The position numbers and the translations under genes were made by a program. A DNA stretch of 38,678 nucleotides, taken from contig RXOD01003900.1 of assembly GCA_005223375.1 (NCBI GenBank), positions 1-38,678 of the forward strand, written 5' to 3'. The stretch comes from Amoebophrya sp. AT5.2 (lineage: Eukaryota; Sar; Dinophyceae; Syndiniales; Amoebophryaceae). Positions 1 to 10,300 of this stretch are shown one piece after another; the stretch's first letter is position 1; each line of letters opens with the position of its first letter. The notes under the pieces were generated by a model that saw only the letters and a program-made list of their open reading frames with translations, was not told the DNA's origin and made no database searches.

Positions 1-115
1 TATTATTTATTATTTAGTGCCCGGCATTGGTATTTACTATTTAGTATTTGACTGTAGGACTTTATTATTTAGTATTTATTAAATTTAAATAAATAATAAA
101 TAGTAAATTAAAGGT
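1..115. repeat. AT-rich inverted repeat
   Basis: This segment is almost only A and T. It is made of variations on TATTTATTATTTA and its complement TAAATAATAAATA, which face each other at roughly 3-15 and 90-103. The middle (about 61-90) also folds on itself around AAATTTAAAT. It could be the edge of a non-autonomous transposable element cut by the window, or simple AT-rich spacer. No target-site duplication can be judged because the left side is missing. Confidence 0.5.
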
Positions 116-519
116 TGAAATCCCTTACCTTTTGATTCATTAATTATCGTTCTTGCCGATGAATCAACAGATGAAACTGCAGCAGTACGAGCAGGAGCAG
201 ATATTTTTCCACAACTGGACTGGGCGGGCGAGCATTTCTGCTTCATTTACCTGATTGTTAAAGTACTAAGTAAGTCAGTAGTTTACATAAAAGACGTAGC
301 TCGGCTGTTGAGGTTGACTGCAGCTGCACGACATCAATTTAGTTCATGGTGCGAGTACTTCTACATCACGACCTCCAACATTCATCTTGTGTAAAACGAC
401 GCTCTTGTGCTTGTTCTACCTGGTACGTAGTGGTAGAGTCGTTCATAGAATTCAGCCAGTAGCTACTGCAAGCGTCGAAGCAGCCACTGCGTACCGAGCC
501 CGACGAGCTGTAGGTTCAG

Positions 520-955
520 GTGAGCGATCATGCTGCGTCAATGCCGGCCCACTCGCACGAGCAGGTTCGCGAAAGCGGCACCCACGACCAGCACGACGTC
601 CTCGCGCGGAAAAATGACCCAGCGTCGGACCAGCTGCACCCCCGGCACCTGCACCAGATCAAAAGATAGCCGGATCCTTTCTTCAACACGCTGCAGGAGC
701 AGGATTTACTTGGTCGTCTTTACCAACAATCTCGCTTCATCGTTCGTGGATGCGCGCCCTTTGGTGCAGATCTTTCAGGGTCAGCTGATTTTCGAGCCGT
801 GGTTTGAGATTTTCCTCTGGGCTATGTACGTGCTGGCCGTGCTCCTGGTAATCGGATTCGTGGTCCTCTGTTGCTGGCGCAGTCCGCTTTGCTGCGACAA
901 GCACCCAGAGCGGTCAAGGTGGACGGCCTCCGAGGAGGCAAGAGCGTCAGCAATG
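520..955 (+). pseudogene. Membrane-protein coding block with apparent frame breaks
   Basis: Two adjoining reading frames look coding. The first (from about 520, after an AG at 518-519) reads VSDHAASMPAHSHEQV and continues in codons ending mostly in G or C, but meets TAG at 670-672. The same frame looks coding again after that stop (PDPFFNTLQEQ). From about 704 the coding signal moves by one base to a frame that holds a clear membrane segment, WAMYVLAVLLVIGFVVLCCW, followed by a Cys- and Lys/Arg-containing tail. That frame ends at a possible donor (ATG|GTATAG, GT at 956). The block could be a decayed gene, a gene with a splice I cannot place, or a sequence error. The shifted frame itself is open from 530 to 961 (143 codons), so a short intact protein is also possible. 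No family recognised. Confidence 0.35.
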
Positions 956-2103
956 GTATAGGTATGATGACGAACAAGATGGAGATGCACTTGATGGGTC
1001 GATTCGCTTCAACAAGGGATGCGATCAATAGGAAACTACAGGTCGCTTTAGTATATCTCCTTCTTTGATTGGCACCACGTGTTTTCTTCTTCCGTTCCCG
1101 CCTTGGCGGCGTCCAGGCCCACGGTAAGGAACAAATGCCTCACGCTAACCGCAAGGCCAAATAAAGATAGACAAGCGCACACTCATGACACCGGGCGCAG
1201 AGGTCGTGGGTACCCCCCACAAATACACGCCCACGCGACATACGTGTTATACGAAGTGCATGACTACAACTGATGCCCGTGATTGATGTCGGTCTTGTTC
1301 CACACACAACGGGCGCAGGTGAAGGAAAAACGTCGTGGACCAACGATGAAAAGAAAGCACATACATACTGAAATTTAAGTGTTATCTCAACACCGAAAAA
1401 GCAATAAACGTGTGAGTTACAGTTTTGATACCACTATCTACCAGCGAGTGTGAGCACGTCAGCTTCATCTTCTTGAAAGTTGAGCTGGACGCTGCTGGCT
1501 GCAGCGGATTGATGCTGGGACTTCCTGCTGTGGGAGAAGTTCGAAACCCAACACACTGATCCATTGTTGATTCTTGAGCGCGCCGCAATTCGACGTGGTA
1601 CTTCGACGACGGAGTACTAAGCAATTCTTGTTGACCATGCATGACCATCTAGTGCTAGCTTTACACAAAGCCTGAAGCTACAACTTCTAGTTCTACTGCG
1701 CTAGTTGTAGACGTCTACAAAACAAAAGCATTTGCATTTGTGAGGGGACTGTGGTGGTTGCATTCATACACTTCGTTGCTGAGGCCGCGGCTTGGGCGCG
1801 AATACGAGCTGCTGCATCTTTCAGGTGCGTACTTGACTTCTGGCAAGCAAGAATCATACGCTTTTCCTGACTGAATCACGATCAACGAACAACATCAGAA
1901 GAGAGTCATAGATCGTGATAGCCGGTGTGCAGAATTTGAGGCAAGAAAGTGAAAGTAGAGGTTGAAGTAGTAGGATTTCGCATCCGCCGCGCAACGGTCA
2001 ATTCTTGTACGTGCATTACCTCCTGCTGTTGATCTTGGAGATAGGGAACAAGACCGACCCCGACAAGGAACTTCTTGCTACAATAAACAGACATCAAACG
2101 AAG
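956..2103. other. Mostly non-coding, two possible small exons
   Basis: No long reading frame with convincing codon use lies here. Two short pieces look coding. One is 1449-1559, which follows an AG at 1447-1448 in phase 0 and reads CEHVSFIFLKVELDAAGC up to a TGA at 1557-1559. It could be the last exon of the membrane protein upstream, whose possible donor at 956 is also phase 0. The other is about 1755-1822, reading GTVVVAFIHFVAEAAAWARI and ending at a good donor, CAG|GTGCGT (GT at 1823). It could be an exon of the gene that follows. Both are weak calls from composition and splice-like borders only. Confidence 0.25.
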
Positions 2104-2965
2104 ATGCTCGGTCCGTCGATACGTTGCTACGCCCGGCTGGGCGAATCGGAGGCGCACTACTCCCAGCAGCTGCGGTCGGCTGTTCCTCGCATCGGGTGGA
2201 GTCGGCAGGACCTCGACACACAGCGGATACTCACGATTTCGCGGGTCGTAGAGGAGGAGCTGCTAGGCGAAGGAGCCGGCGGCCGCTTAGGCCCACTAGC
2301 CCGGGGGCAAGCAGTAGCAGGCGGAGCAGGCCTTCCGCGACCCGCACCCGCTGCAGACCACCATGACGTCGAGGCAGAGCACGAGCAGCACGACTCCGTC
2401 CTTTCACAGGCGAGTAGTCGCAGTGGCACTGGCTGTGCGACCAGCGGGAGCGTGAACAGGTCTGGCTGTAGTTCGGCAGTGTCCTACCTCGGCTCCGACC
2501 AGAACGAATATCGAGCCTTGCTCAATGGAGACGCTTATGTGGGCCGCGGTGCTGGCGGGGGTTGTACAACGTGTACCAGTACCGACGAGGAAGATCGAGA
2601 CGAGGACGCAGCAGCCGTAGTTGTTGCAAGCGTGGCACAATCTTCCTCGACGAAGAGGGCCCGGGAAGAAGATGAGCTAGAGCACGCCGTATTCTTCTAC
2701 GGTCAGCGATCGCGGATAGGCGGCGGCGCAAACGCCTCGGACGACAGCACGGGTCGCGCAAATGCAATGCTAGAGTGTGCGCGGGCGTACCTTCGGGATG
2801 AAATGCAGCTCTGGGGGAGCTCCGAAAAATCGTCGTCGTCGTCGTCAGGCCGGGTGGCGGTCCGGTGCGCACAGGTGACGAGCGTGGATTCAAGCGCCAC
2901 GCCAATCGACGCCGAGCTCGCAGCCTCGGGATCCAACAGTCCAGGAAGGATTAGGATACGAGAAG
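2104..2965 (+). CDS. Hypothetical protein, exon A
   Basis: The frame is open from 2005, but composition turns GC-rich and protein-like near the ATG at 2104 (MLGPSIRCYARLGESEAHYS), so I place the start there. The product is rich in Ser, Gly, Ala and acidic residues. It has a basic-acidic patch (KRAREEDELEHA) that could act as a nuclear signal, and a run of serines coded by TCG repeats near 2832. No known domain is visible. The exon ends at AAG|GTATCA (GT at 2966, phase 1). An AG at 3113-3114 opens the next exon in the matching phase, giving a 149-nt intron. The start could also be 2005, or this could be an internal exon. Confidence 0.5.
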
Positions 2966-3114
2966 GTATCACTACATCACATATCGTGCCTGACCTGAAT
3001 TTCGTTTGCTTGGGATTTCCTCGGGCTCGGACACTACGCGCTTTTGCTTTTGTGCGCTCTTTCTTCTAGTTTGTTCGCAGCTTCAGGAGGGTCATGGAAG
3101 ATGCCAGCAGTAAG

Positions 3115-3686
3115 ACAGAAGTTTGTTCGAAATCCCCCCCAAAAAAATGACAGAAGTTGCGCGTCGTCGCGCGGAGGCAGACGGTTCTGCATTCTCGGGT
3201 CCGGTAAAGTTGTTCGCTTCCGCGGAGAGCGCCTTGAAGCACATCAACTCAGAGGTTCTAGAGGAAGCCTCATCATCTTCCGCTGCAGCTACAAAGGGAA
3301 CCACCAGCCTCGTCGTCTCCATCTTCGGGACGTCGGGGACGCGCGCGTTGCATCTAATCGACGTCGCTTATCCCGTACTGATGAGTAGAGCTCCCGTGGA
3401 GGACCACGACGAGCTTCTTTTTCAGACCCGGGGTGAGACACAGACACAGACTGTGGGCGATGTAGTTGACGGCGCCGGGGCCGGAGATGGCAATGGCAAG
3501 AAGGCGCGGCTGCACACACGGTGGCTGGAGCACGTTTTGACGATGGTGGCGCAAGGGGGCGTTTCCGCAATCGTTGAGGAAAAGCCAGGCCACGAAGAGG
3601 CCCGCCAGATCGCACTGCTGCTGGGGCCACGCGTCAAGCGACTTAGTCTGGTCGCTGCGATATCGCCCTGGGCAGCTGACTTTTCG
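3115..3686 (+). CDS. Hypothetical protein, exon B
   Basis: The exon is entered after the AG at 3113-3114; TAA at 3111-3113 rules out an earlier border in this frame. If it is instead the first exon of its own gene, the ATG at 3150 (MTEVARRRAEADGS) is a good start. It codes a mixed, probably folded region: VKLFASAESALKHINSEVLE, then SLVVSIFGTSG and ALHLIDVAYPVLMSRAP, a Gln/Thr- and Gly-rich linker, and RWLEHVLTMVAQGGVSAIVE followed by a conserved-looking helix. It ends at TCG|GTAGTG (GT at 3687, phase 0). I recognise no family. The phase match with the following exon is exact, so the two almost certainly belong together. Confidence 0.55.
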
Positions 3687-3964
3687 GTAGTGCGTCTACG
3701 CGTTCTATTTTCCTTCGATATCAACTATATTACTTCGAAATTCGATTTTAGACGGCACAGGGCAGAAGGAGAAGACGAGACCACGCTACTCCTGCTACTG
3801 TATTTCTTCTGCGGCTGTAGAAGCGACAGTGACTACAGTCAGGAACACGAGCAAAGAGAAAGACTGAGTTGAGTATGACTAAACTCGTGAAAGTCCAGAC
3901 ACGGTCATGAACATCATGATGGATTTTATTTGATATGCTGATGCTCGCAACACGTTAATATCAG

Positions 3965-4235
3965 GACTCCGTCACGACTTTGCGGGTTATCGGGAAGCTT
4001 GGCAAGCGCGCGTTGCCGCCAAATCTCGGTGATGACACAGACTGGATTCGGATGCTGGAAAAAGTTTTTCAAGGTCCTCCTCCGTGCGCCTCCGTCCCCT
4101 CTCGCGGGGAACCTGAAGTATCGCCTTCGCTCGTGGGACAAGCAGATGCCGCTCCTCGCGTCATCGGATCTGAGGCTGAGGCAGGAGAGCTGGTCTTAGC
4201 ATCTTTGAGCGGCTCAAACAAGCTGCAAAGGCTTT
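3965..4235 (+). CDS. Hypothetical protein, exon C
   Basis: After a 278-nt intron with a plausible branch site (GTTAAT at 3955) and the acceptor ATATCAG, the frame resumes in phase 0 as DSVTTLRVIGKLGKRALPPN, then DDTDWIRMLEKVFQ. The rest is Ser/Glu-rich linker (EAEAGELVLASLSG). The end is uncertain. In-phase donors exist at 4118 (GAA|GTATCG) and 4193, and the frame stays open to 4444. Phase-0 donors would join the large exon that starts at 4366. I infer that exons A to D are one gene, but the C-D junction is not settled by the sequence. Confidence 0.5.
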
Positions 4236-4365
4236 GTAATAATAGGTGTTCATCCATTTACAAGTACAAAGCTTTGGTCGCCCAGGCCGTACTGCTTCGA
4301 GGACGAGGTTCACATGTAAAATATCAGAAAAGAAATGCTGTAGTATTCATGCATCATATACTCAG

Positions 4366-7300
4366 GGGTCGCGCACGCCGCCGGCAGGAACGGTGCGGCA
4401 TTCCGAGCTCGAACTCGAAAACAAACGGCTTGCGCACAGACTGAAGGAGATGGAGGCTCTTCTCGGTAAGCAGTTCCATTCGACGGCAGAAAAACTCGAG
4501 GGCGACGTCGTGGGGCTGCAGGAGCAGCGTCGAGGAAGAGCCGTAGTTGCATCGCCGCGCACCGCACATACACGACAACATTCAACGTCGCCACGCCAAG
4601 AGCAACTGTTCTCTCCCCATGGTGGTGCTGCCCCAGACAAAAGGCACCAAGCCGCCTCGGCCTCGTCTTCAGCCTCCGGCGCCTCGTGTTCATCTGGGTC
4701 AGCGAGCTCGCTTACGATGGAGTCGGTAGTCCGAAGCAGTGTGGAAAAGGCCGACGCGAAGCAGCGGGAGCGGTCTTCTTCCGGCCTCTCGCCCTACGCA
4801 GCCACGCTGAAGAGCCCGCGGAATATTGGGGGTCTCACCCTGGTGAACGCGTCGGTGATGTCCTGCCCAAACGGAGGACGAACATCAATAAATTCAAATG
4901 CTCAGCAACTGCAACCCCACGCGCACACAGGCAGTTCCTCTTTCTACGGGTCGCAGATCAGTCCGCGTGGCACCATGATTAGTCCTCGGCATACAACGAG
5001 TCGTGGCGAAAATGATGACACCACCAGCAGAAGCGCCACCACTACATGTGGGTCGATTATATCCGCAAGGCGTAATGCTCGTGAGCCGAACAACACGACG
5101 ACAAGTCCGAGCCAGGCCGCGTTCGCACCCTACTTGGAGCCGGGACCGATCGCTGTCGCGATGGCGAAGATCAAGACGTTGTCGATTTCAAGTTTGAATG
5201 CCAGAGCGAACACCTCCTCTGCGTCTGCGGAGGTGTTCGCTCTGGCGGCAGAGGACGGTCCAGCCAAGAATGATCCAAGTTCTTCCTGCTCCGCTGCTTC
5301 AACCAGCCCGCGCGGCGCTGCATCGACCAGGCCGGGCTTCAAGCCGGATTTGAACACAGGAATCAACTTCGAGGTGATGGAAGGCTACGCATCCGCGTCG
5401 TCCCCGAATGGCATCGTCCACTACACGATTGGCGGCGCTTCTTCTTCTTCATCAGCCTCGCCAACAGGAAATGGAAATGCTACAGATCATGGCGCAATTG
5501 GCGGAACTACTCCTGCTGGCGGAAACAAGAAGCGCCCCAGCCCGCGACCACTTCTGTGGCCCAAAACGTCGACGAACATGAGTCTCCAGGAGTGGGTGGA
5601 AGCCCGGGCGCAGAGGGGTCATCACACCTTCCCGAAGAGCCCCAGGGAACCAGCAAGGGCGCTGTCGTACTACAAGAAAAAGAAAAAGTTGAATCCAGAG
5701 TCTGAGGTGGTACAGGTTGTGGACATGGTTGCTGGCACGGTGGACGAGCTGACGGCGTCGTGCACGAGCAGCGCGTCCTCTGGTATTTGCAGCGCGAGCG
5801 TCGCCGCTGGTTGTGCAAATAATCCGAGTCCCAGTCAACTCGGAGCGGTTGACCTGATGAACAACAGCGCGAGTAGTTTCCTCACGCGGAGTGGCCGCGG
5901 TGGCTTTCTGGGCGCGTCGCCGTCGCCGGTAGGACCGTCTTCACCGTCAGACGCCGGAGGGGGTGCTTTGGGCGAATCTTCGTCACTTCTGCCAGCAAGA
6001 GGGTCAGCAGCGCTTTGCCCGCCCGACAGCGAGACTGCTGCCGCCCGCGCTGGGGCGCAAACTGGAAACGCTGATGCGCGCCTGGGCACCGTCGAGGATC
6101 TCATGGCAGATGAGCCGGGGATTCCTGCAGTTGCAACAGTATTTTCATCGCCGAGTGAGCGAAATAAGCAGACGCCTCGAGACCAGCTGCAGCTGCACGT
6201 CCTGGCGACATCACAGCAGGAAAGCCCAACTTTCGCCTTTGAGGCCGAGGACGACACAGATCCATCGGTTGCTGCCAGTGCGAAGCTCTCTTCGCTGTCT
6301 CGAGACGAGGAAGGCGAGGGAGCCGCGAAGAACGAGGCGGCGACTGCGCCAGCAGCTGCCAACTCCTCGTCTTCTGGAACAACAGAGCACGTTGTCGTTG
6401 AATCTTCCGCCGCTGCGCCCTCGTCTTCTGGGGCGGATGCGGAACGCGACGGCGCGCAGGCTGTTCCCGATCTTTCTCCGATCAACGCTGCCAAAACGCG
6501 CCCCGTTCCGTCGCCTCCTTCCTTCGGAAAGTTTGCCACAGCGGCCTTCAATCGGAGCGGTCAAACACCCGGGACCATGAACTGCACCGAAAACGATGTG
6601 TCTGGCGGCGGCGCAAGCTCCCTCGGCTGCGAAGAAGTAGCTGCCGGAATCTTCGCGAAGTTGAACGAAAGTCCGCCCTCGAGCCTCGGCGACGGAGGAC
6701 CGAAGTCATCGAACGGCAGCCCCGCAATGGATCCGCACGAGAAGTTGCGAAATGCGTTGCTCGCCAGCCCGGAGCCACCGGAGTTCGGGGGAACGCTTAT
6801 CTTCGAGGAAGGCGAAGATATGAGCGGTGGAGCTGGAGGAGCTTGTGACAACAATGAGCACGAGGAGGATTTTGGCAGTCTCTCACCCGTGAATCAGAAC
6901 GAGGAGAGCACGCACTTTCTGCAGGAGAACGGGGAAACCATCATCACACCTCGAGGCGGAGGCTCCTCATCGTCTTCATCGTCCACCGGAGACCAACATC
7001 TTCGCGCGGCAGCAGGCCCAGTCCCACCGCCGCCACGACCACCGACCGGGCGACAGGCAAACAAGGCGCCGTCGCCCCAGCAGCAACAAAGTCCGATAGA
7101 CGTGCCGCTGCTGAAGCTGCCAAATGGGGACAACAACATCACAGACCCAGCAGGAACTGCTGATAAGTTTAACCTGAACAAGCAATCGAAAGGCGGCCCG
7201 CTACCACGAATGCAACAAGTGCAGGAAGAAGAAGGCGGGGCAGCAGGGGATGAAAAAATCACCGTGATGAATGCAGATGGAGCTGGTGACGAAAAAAGAT

Positions 7301-10300
7301 CAAGTCCGTCCTCTGCAAGATTACGAAGTCCTCGCGATTCATCAGCATCGAGGGGTAGCGACGCGGCCCCAAGCAAAACGCCTACGACGCCTAGTGACCA
7401 TGGTCTTCACGGTGGTACTGGAAGTGCACGCGAGACGAAATTCAAAGACCAGTCAAGGAAATCACCGCGCACGCGCTCCCCGCGGGAAGAGCAGAGGACG
7501 CTAGTAGACGACGCCGCAGCTCCTGCATCATCGACTCAGAAGTCGTCACCAGCAAACACCCCACCCGCAGCACAGCCAGTAACCGAACACTCTGTCTCTG
7601 CCGTAACTTCGCGGCCACGGCGCATTTTGGTCAGCAGTACCGCCGAGTCATTCGACATCTTCTCTGACGTCGAGTCGATAGTTGATTCCAGCACGGCGAA
7701 GAGAAAGATGTCCGCGGCTCTACTAGGATCCGCCCCTTATGGTTATGATCGAGTCACGAAGGCGCCACCGCAAGTAAACGTCGTGACCTCGGCCTCGCCT
7801 CTTCAGAACGCACCGGACAACGAGTCGGAACTGAGCACGAGCAAAAGCAACATCCTCGATGTCCTCGATTCGGTGCACAATTTGTCGTCGTCGCAGATGC
7901 CGGGAGGCGCAGCCGCATCGCCGTTGGACGATCAGCATGGGAAAAACTACGCCAAGGACGGTGAGGCACAACACGCCCAAGAAACTGGCACGATTTGCGG
8001 ATCGCCGTTGGAAAGTCGCCCAGCGAACGCATCGTCGCCATCCCATGCGAGGAGCCAAGGCACTCTGTCAGGTGCGAACGGTGTGGAGCTCTCGATTCCG
8101 CAGCTCTCGCCGACGCTGTCTTCCTCCTCCTCCGCCTCGAGCAGTCATATGGTTCACGTTTCGTCAAGAGCGGGCCTCGGGTCATATGTTTCGAAGCAAG
8201 CTGACGACGTCACTGAAAGTGCATTCAAAAGCAGCAGCAAACTGTCTTTGTTTGAGCCAAAATTGCAGGACCGGCTCTCCACGAAAGAACGGCGAGCACG
8301 CGGCATAACCGGCACGGCAAATGTTGACGAGGAAACAGCCTTCATCCAGCAGGCGCCGCGACTAGGCGGCATCGGCACTGGGAGGCCATCGAGTACAGAA
8401 GCGCGAGTCTTCTCGTCCACAACTTCATCGTCCTCGGGAAAAAGAGGTGGAGAGGGATCGCCTCCCGTTACCCCGCGAGACAGGGACGGCCGCGACTCAC
8501 GCAATGCTGCATTTTCATATGAGCTGGGAGACCGTCTCCAGACCGGCGGGTCAAGCTCGTCAAAATCGCTGCCCCGCAGACTCGGAACGCCGCCGCTGGG
8601 TGCGAGTCACGAAGACGCCACAAAAGCTGGCGCGGAAGTCGCGGTCAGAGAGGAGGACAACGAGCAGGAGTCGATTCGTATCATCCAGGAAATGAGCAAG
8701 GCAGCGACCAGATCCAAGATTCTACAGCGCTTCAACAAAACGGGCACTAGTGACAGCGCCGGAAACGAAACCGTAACCGATGCGGAGTCGAAGAATCTCG
8801 GAGCGAGAAGTGCGCTTGCGTCGCCCGGTGCTCCTGGTGGCGAGCACGTTCCAGCAAATGTTGGCGAAGCAACCGACGTTCCTCTTGGCGTTTCCGTGTC
8901 AGTTGCGGACTTGCAAGCCGCGCCTGTGACTGAGCAGGACGAGCCTGAGGCAGGTTTAAACGGAGTCGCGGATACTTCGCACGACCATACACAGCGGCAC
9001 GCTGCGAGCGCGGAGGATTACCATTATTTCGACCGCGGCGAGGGCGACGACGATCACCAGCACGACGACTCGATTCCCAGCCACAGCGCAACGCACAACT
9101 CGATCTACAGTGCGCCTTCTCGGCTGTATAGCCATCCGCCTCTTCCACCGGGGGACCAACGTTTCTTGTTTCGCAACAGGATGAATCGGCGCGTAAACGT
9201 GACGACGACTGAGATCCGAAGAAACCTGGAGGCGTTCGGAATGGCGCCGGCAGATTTCGCGGGCGCAGCATCGCCAGAAGATCAAGTAGATCTCCATGGT
9301 CAGCATCGTGCAGTCTTCGCCTACAACGAATACGAGCCGGCTTCAGGTAGCAGCTCCAAAAATGCGACCGCGCCGTTGCTGACAAACGCGAAAAAGTTCT
9401 TCTCCGATCGGGTGCGACAGAAGGAGGAGCTCTACGATCAGTTACGGGACGGCAAGAGGGAGGGCGAGAAGACGAGAAAGGTGAAGGAGGTCGTTGGTAC
9501 AACTTCCGCGGATGTTGGGAAAAGCAAGAAGCCGAGGACGCCGCGAGAGAGCAACTTTAGCATTCCTCGGTCAAAAAGCAACGTGACGACGCCGCGGGGG
9601 TACACTGGCCCGCACCCAGTGTACTTGGAAAGACCAAAGTCGGCAATTCTCGCTGCGGAGAGGGCATCAAGGACTCCACGAGGCGAATCTCGATCTCGAT
9701 CTCGAGCGAACAGTCGCGTCCGATCCCTGTCGAAGGACGGTGGGCCGGCAGTGGAGAAAAACTCGATCAAGAACCCACAGATGAACGAAGTTTTGAACGG
9801 GAGGAAGATGAACGAACAGCATCTACTAGATCGTCGAGGGAGACTGAACGCTGCACCTCGCGGGCGCGGCAAGATCATTCCTGACCCCAGCAAGAGTGGC
9901 GACGACCGTTCGCGGAGTCGAAGCAAGTCCAGCGGTCGTTACACGCCTCGCGGAGTTAGCAAGGAGCTGCTAGCCACCGCTGCGACTCTGCACCAGGGGC
10001 AGCAGGCGACCATGGATCTCAGCACGTTACTGGCGCGAAGGGCCGACACGGTGCTTCTGAATGCACGGAAGAACATGCTGACGGGCCTGAAGATGACCGG
10101 CAGCAGCGGGGGGAAGACACAGATTCCATCACAGCAGGCGTTGGTGAAGAGCGCGTTGCTGGCGAGAGAGTTGCTGCGTCAGGAAAGTGGTGTAAGGCGG
10201 GCGGATTCCGACGAAGAAAAGGGGGAGTTTCCCGGGAGCGTGAACCAGTCTGGTTCGGCTACTGACCACAGCAGCTTAACAACGCAACATTTCCTCGGGA

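Noticed and set aside
159..254. Short + strand frame starting MNQQMKLQQYEQEQIFF
   Set aside because: It is protein-like, but only 31 codons. A GTAC donor at 185 gives an exon of 26 bases with no partner I can place.
5835..6551. Minus-strand open frame of 238 codons
   Set aside because: It is opposite the Ser-rich giant exon, and the antisense of Ser/Ala codons gives long open frames. No independent support.
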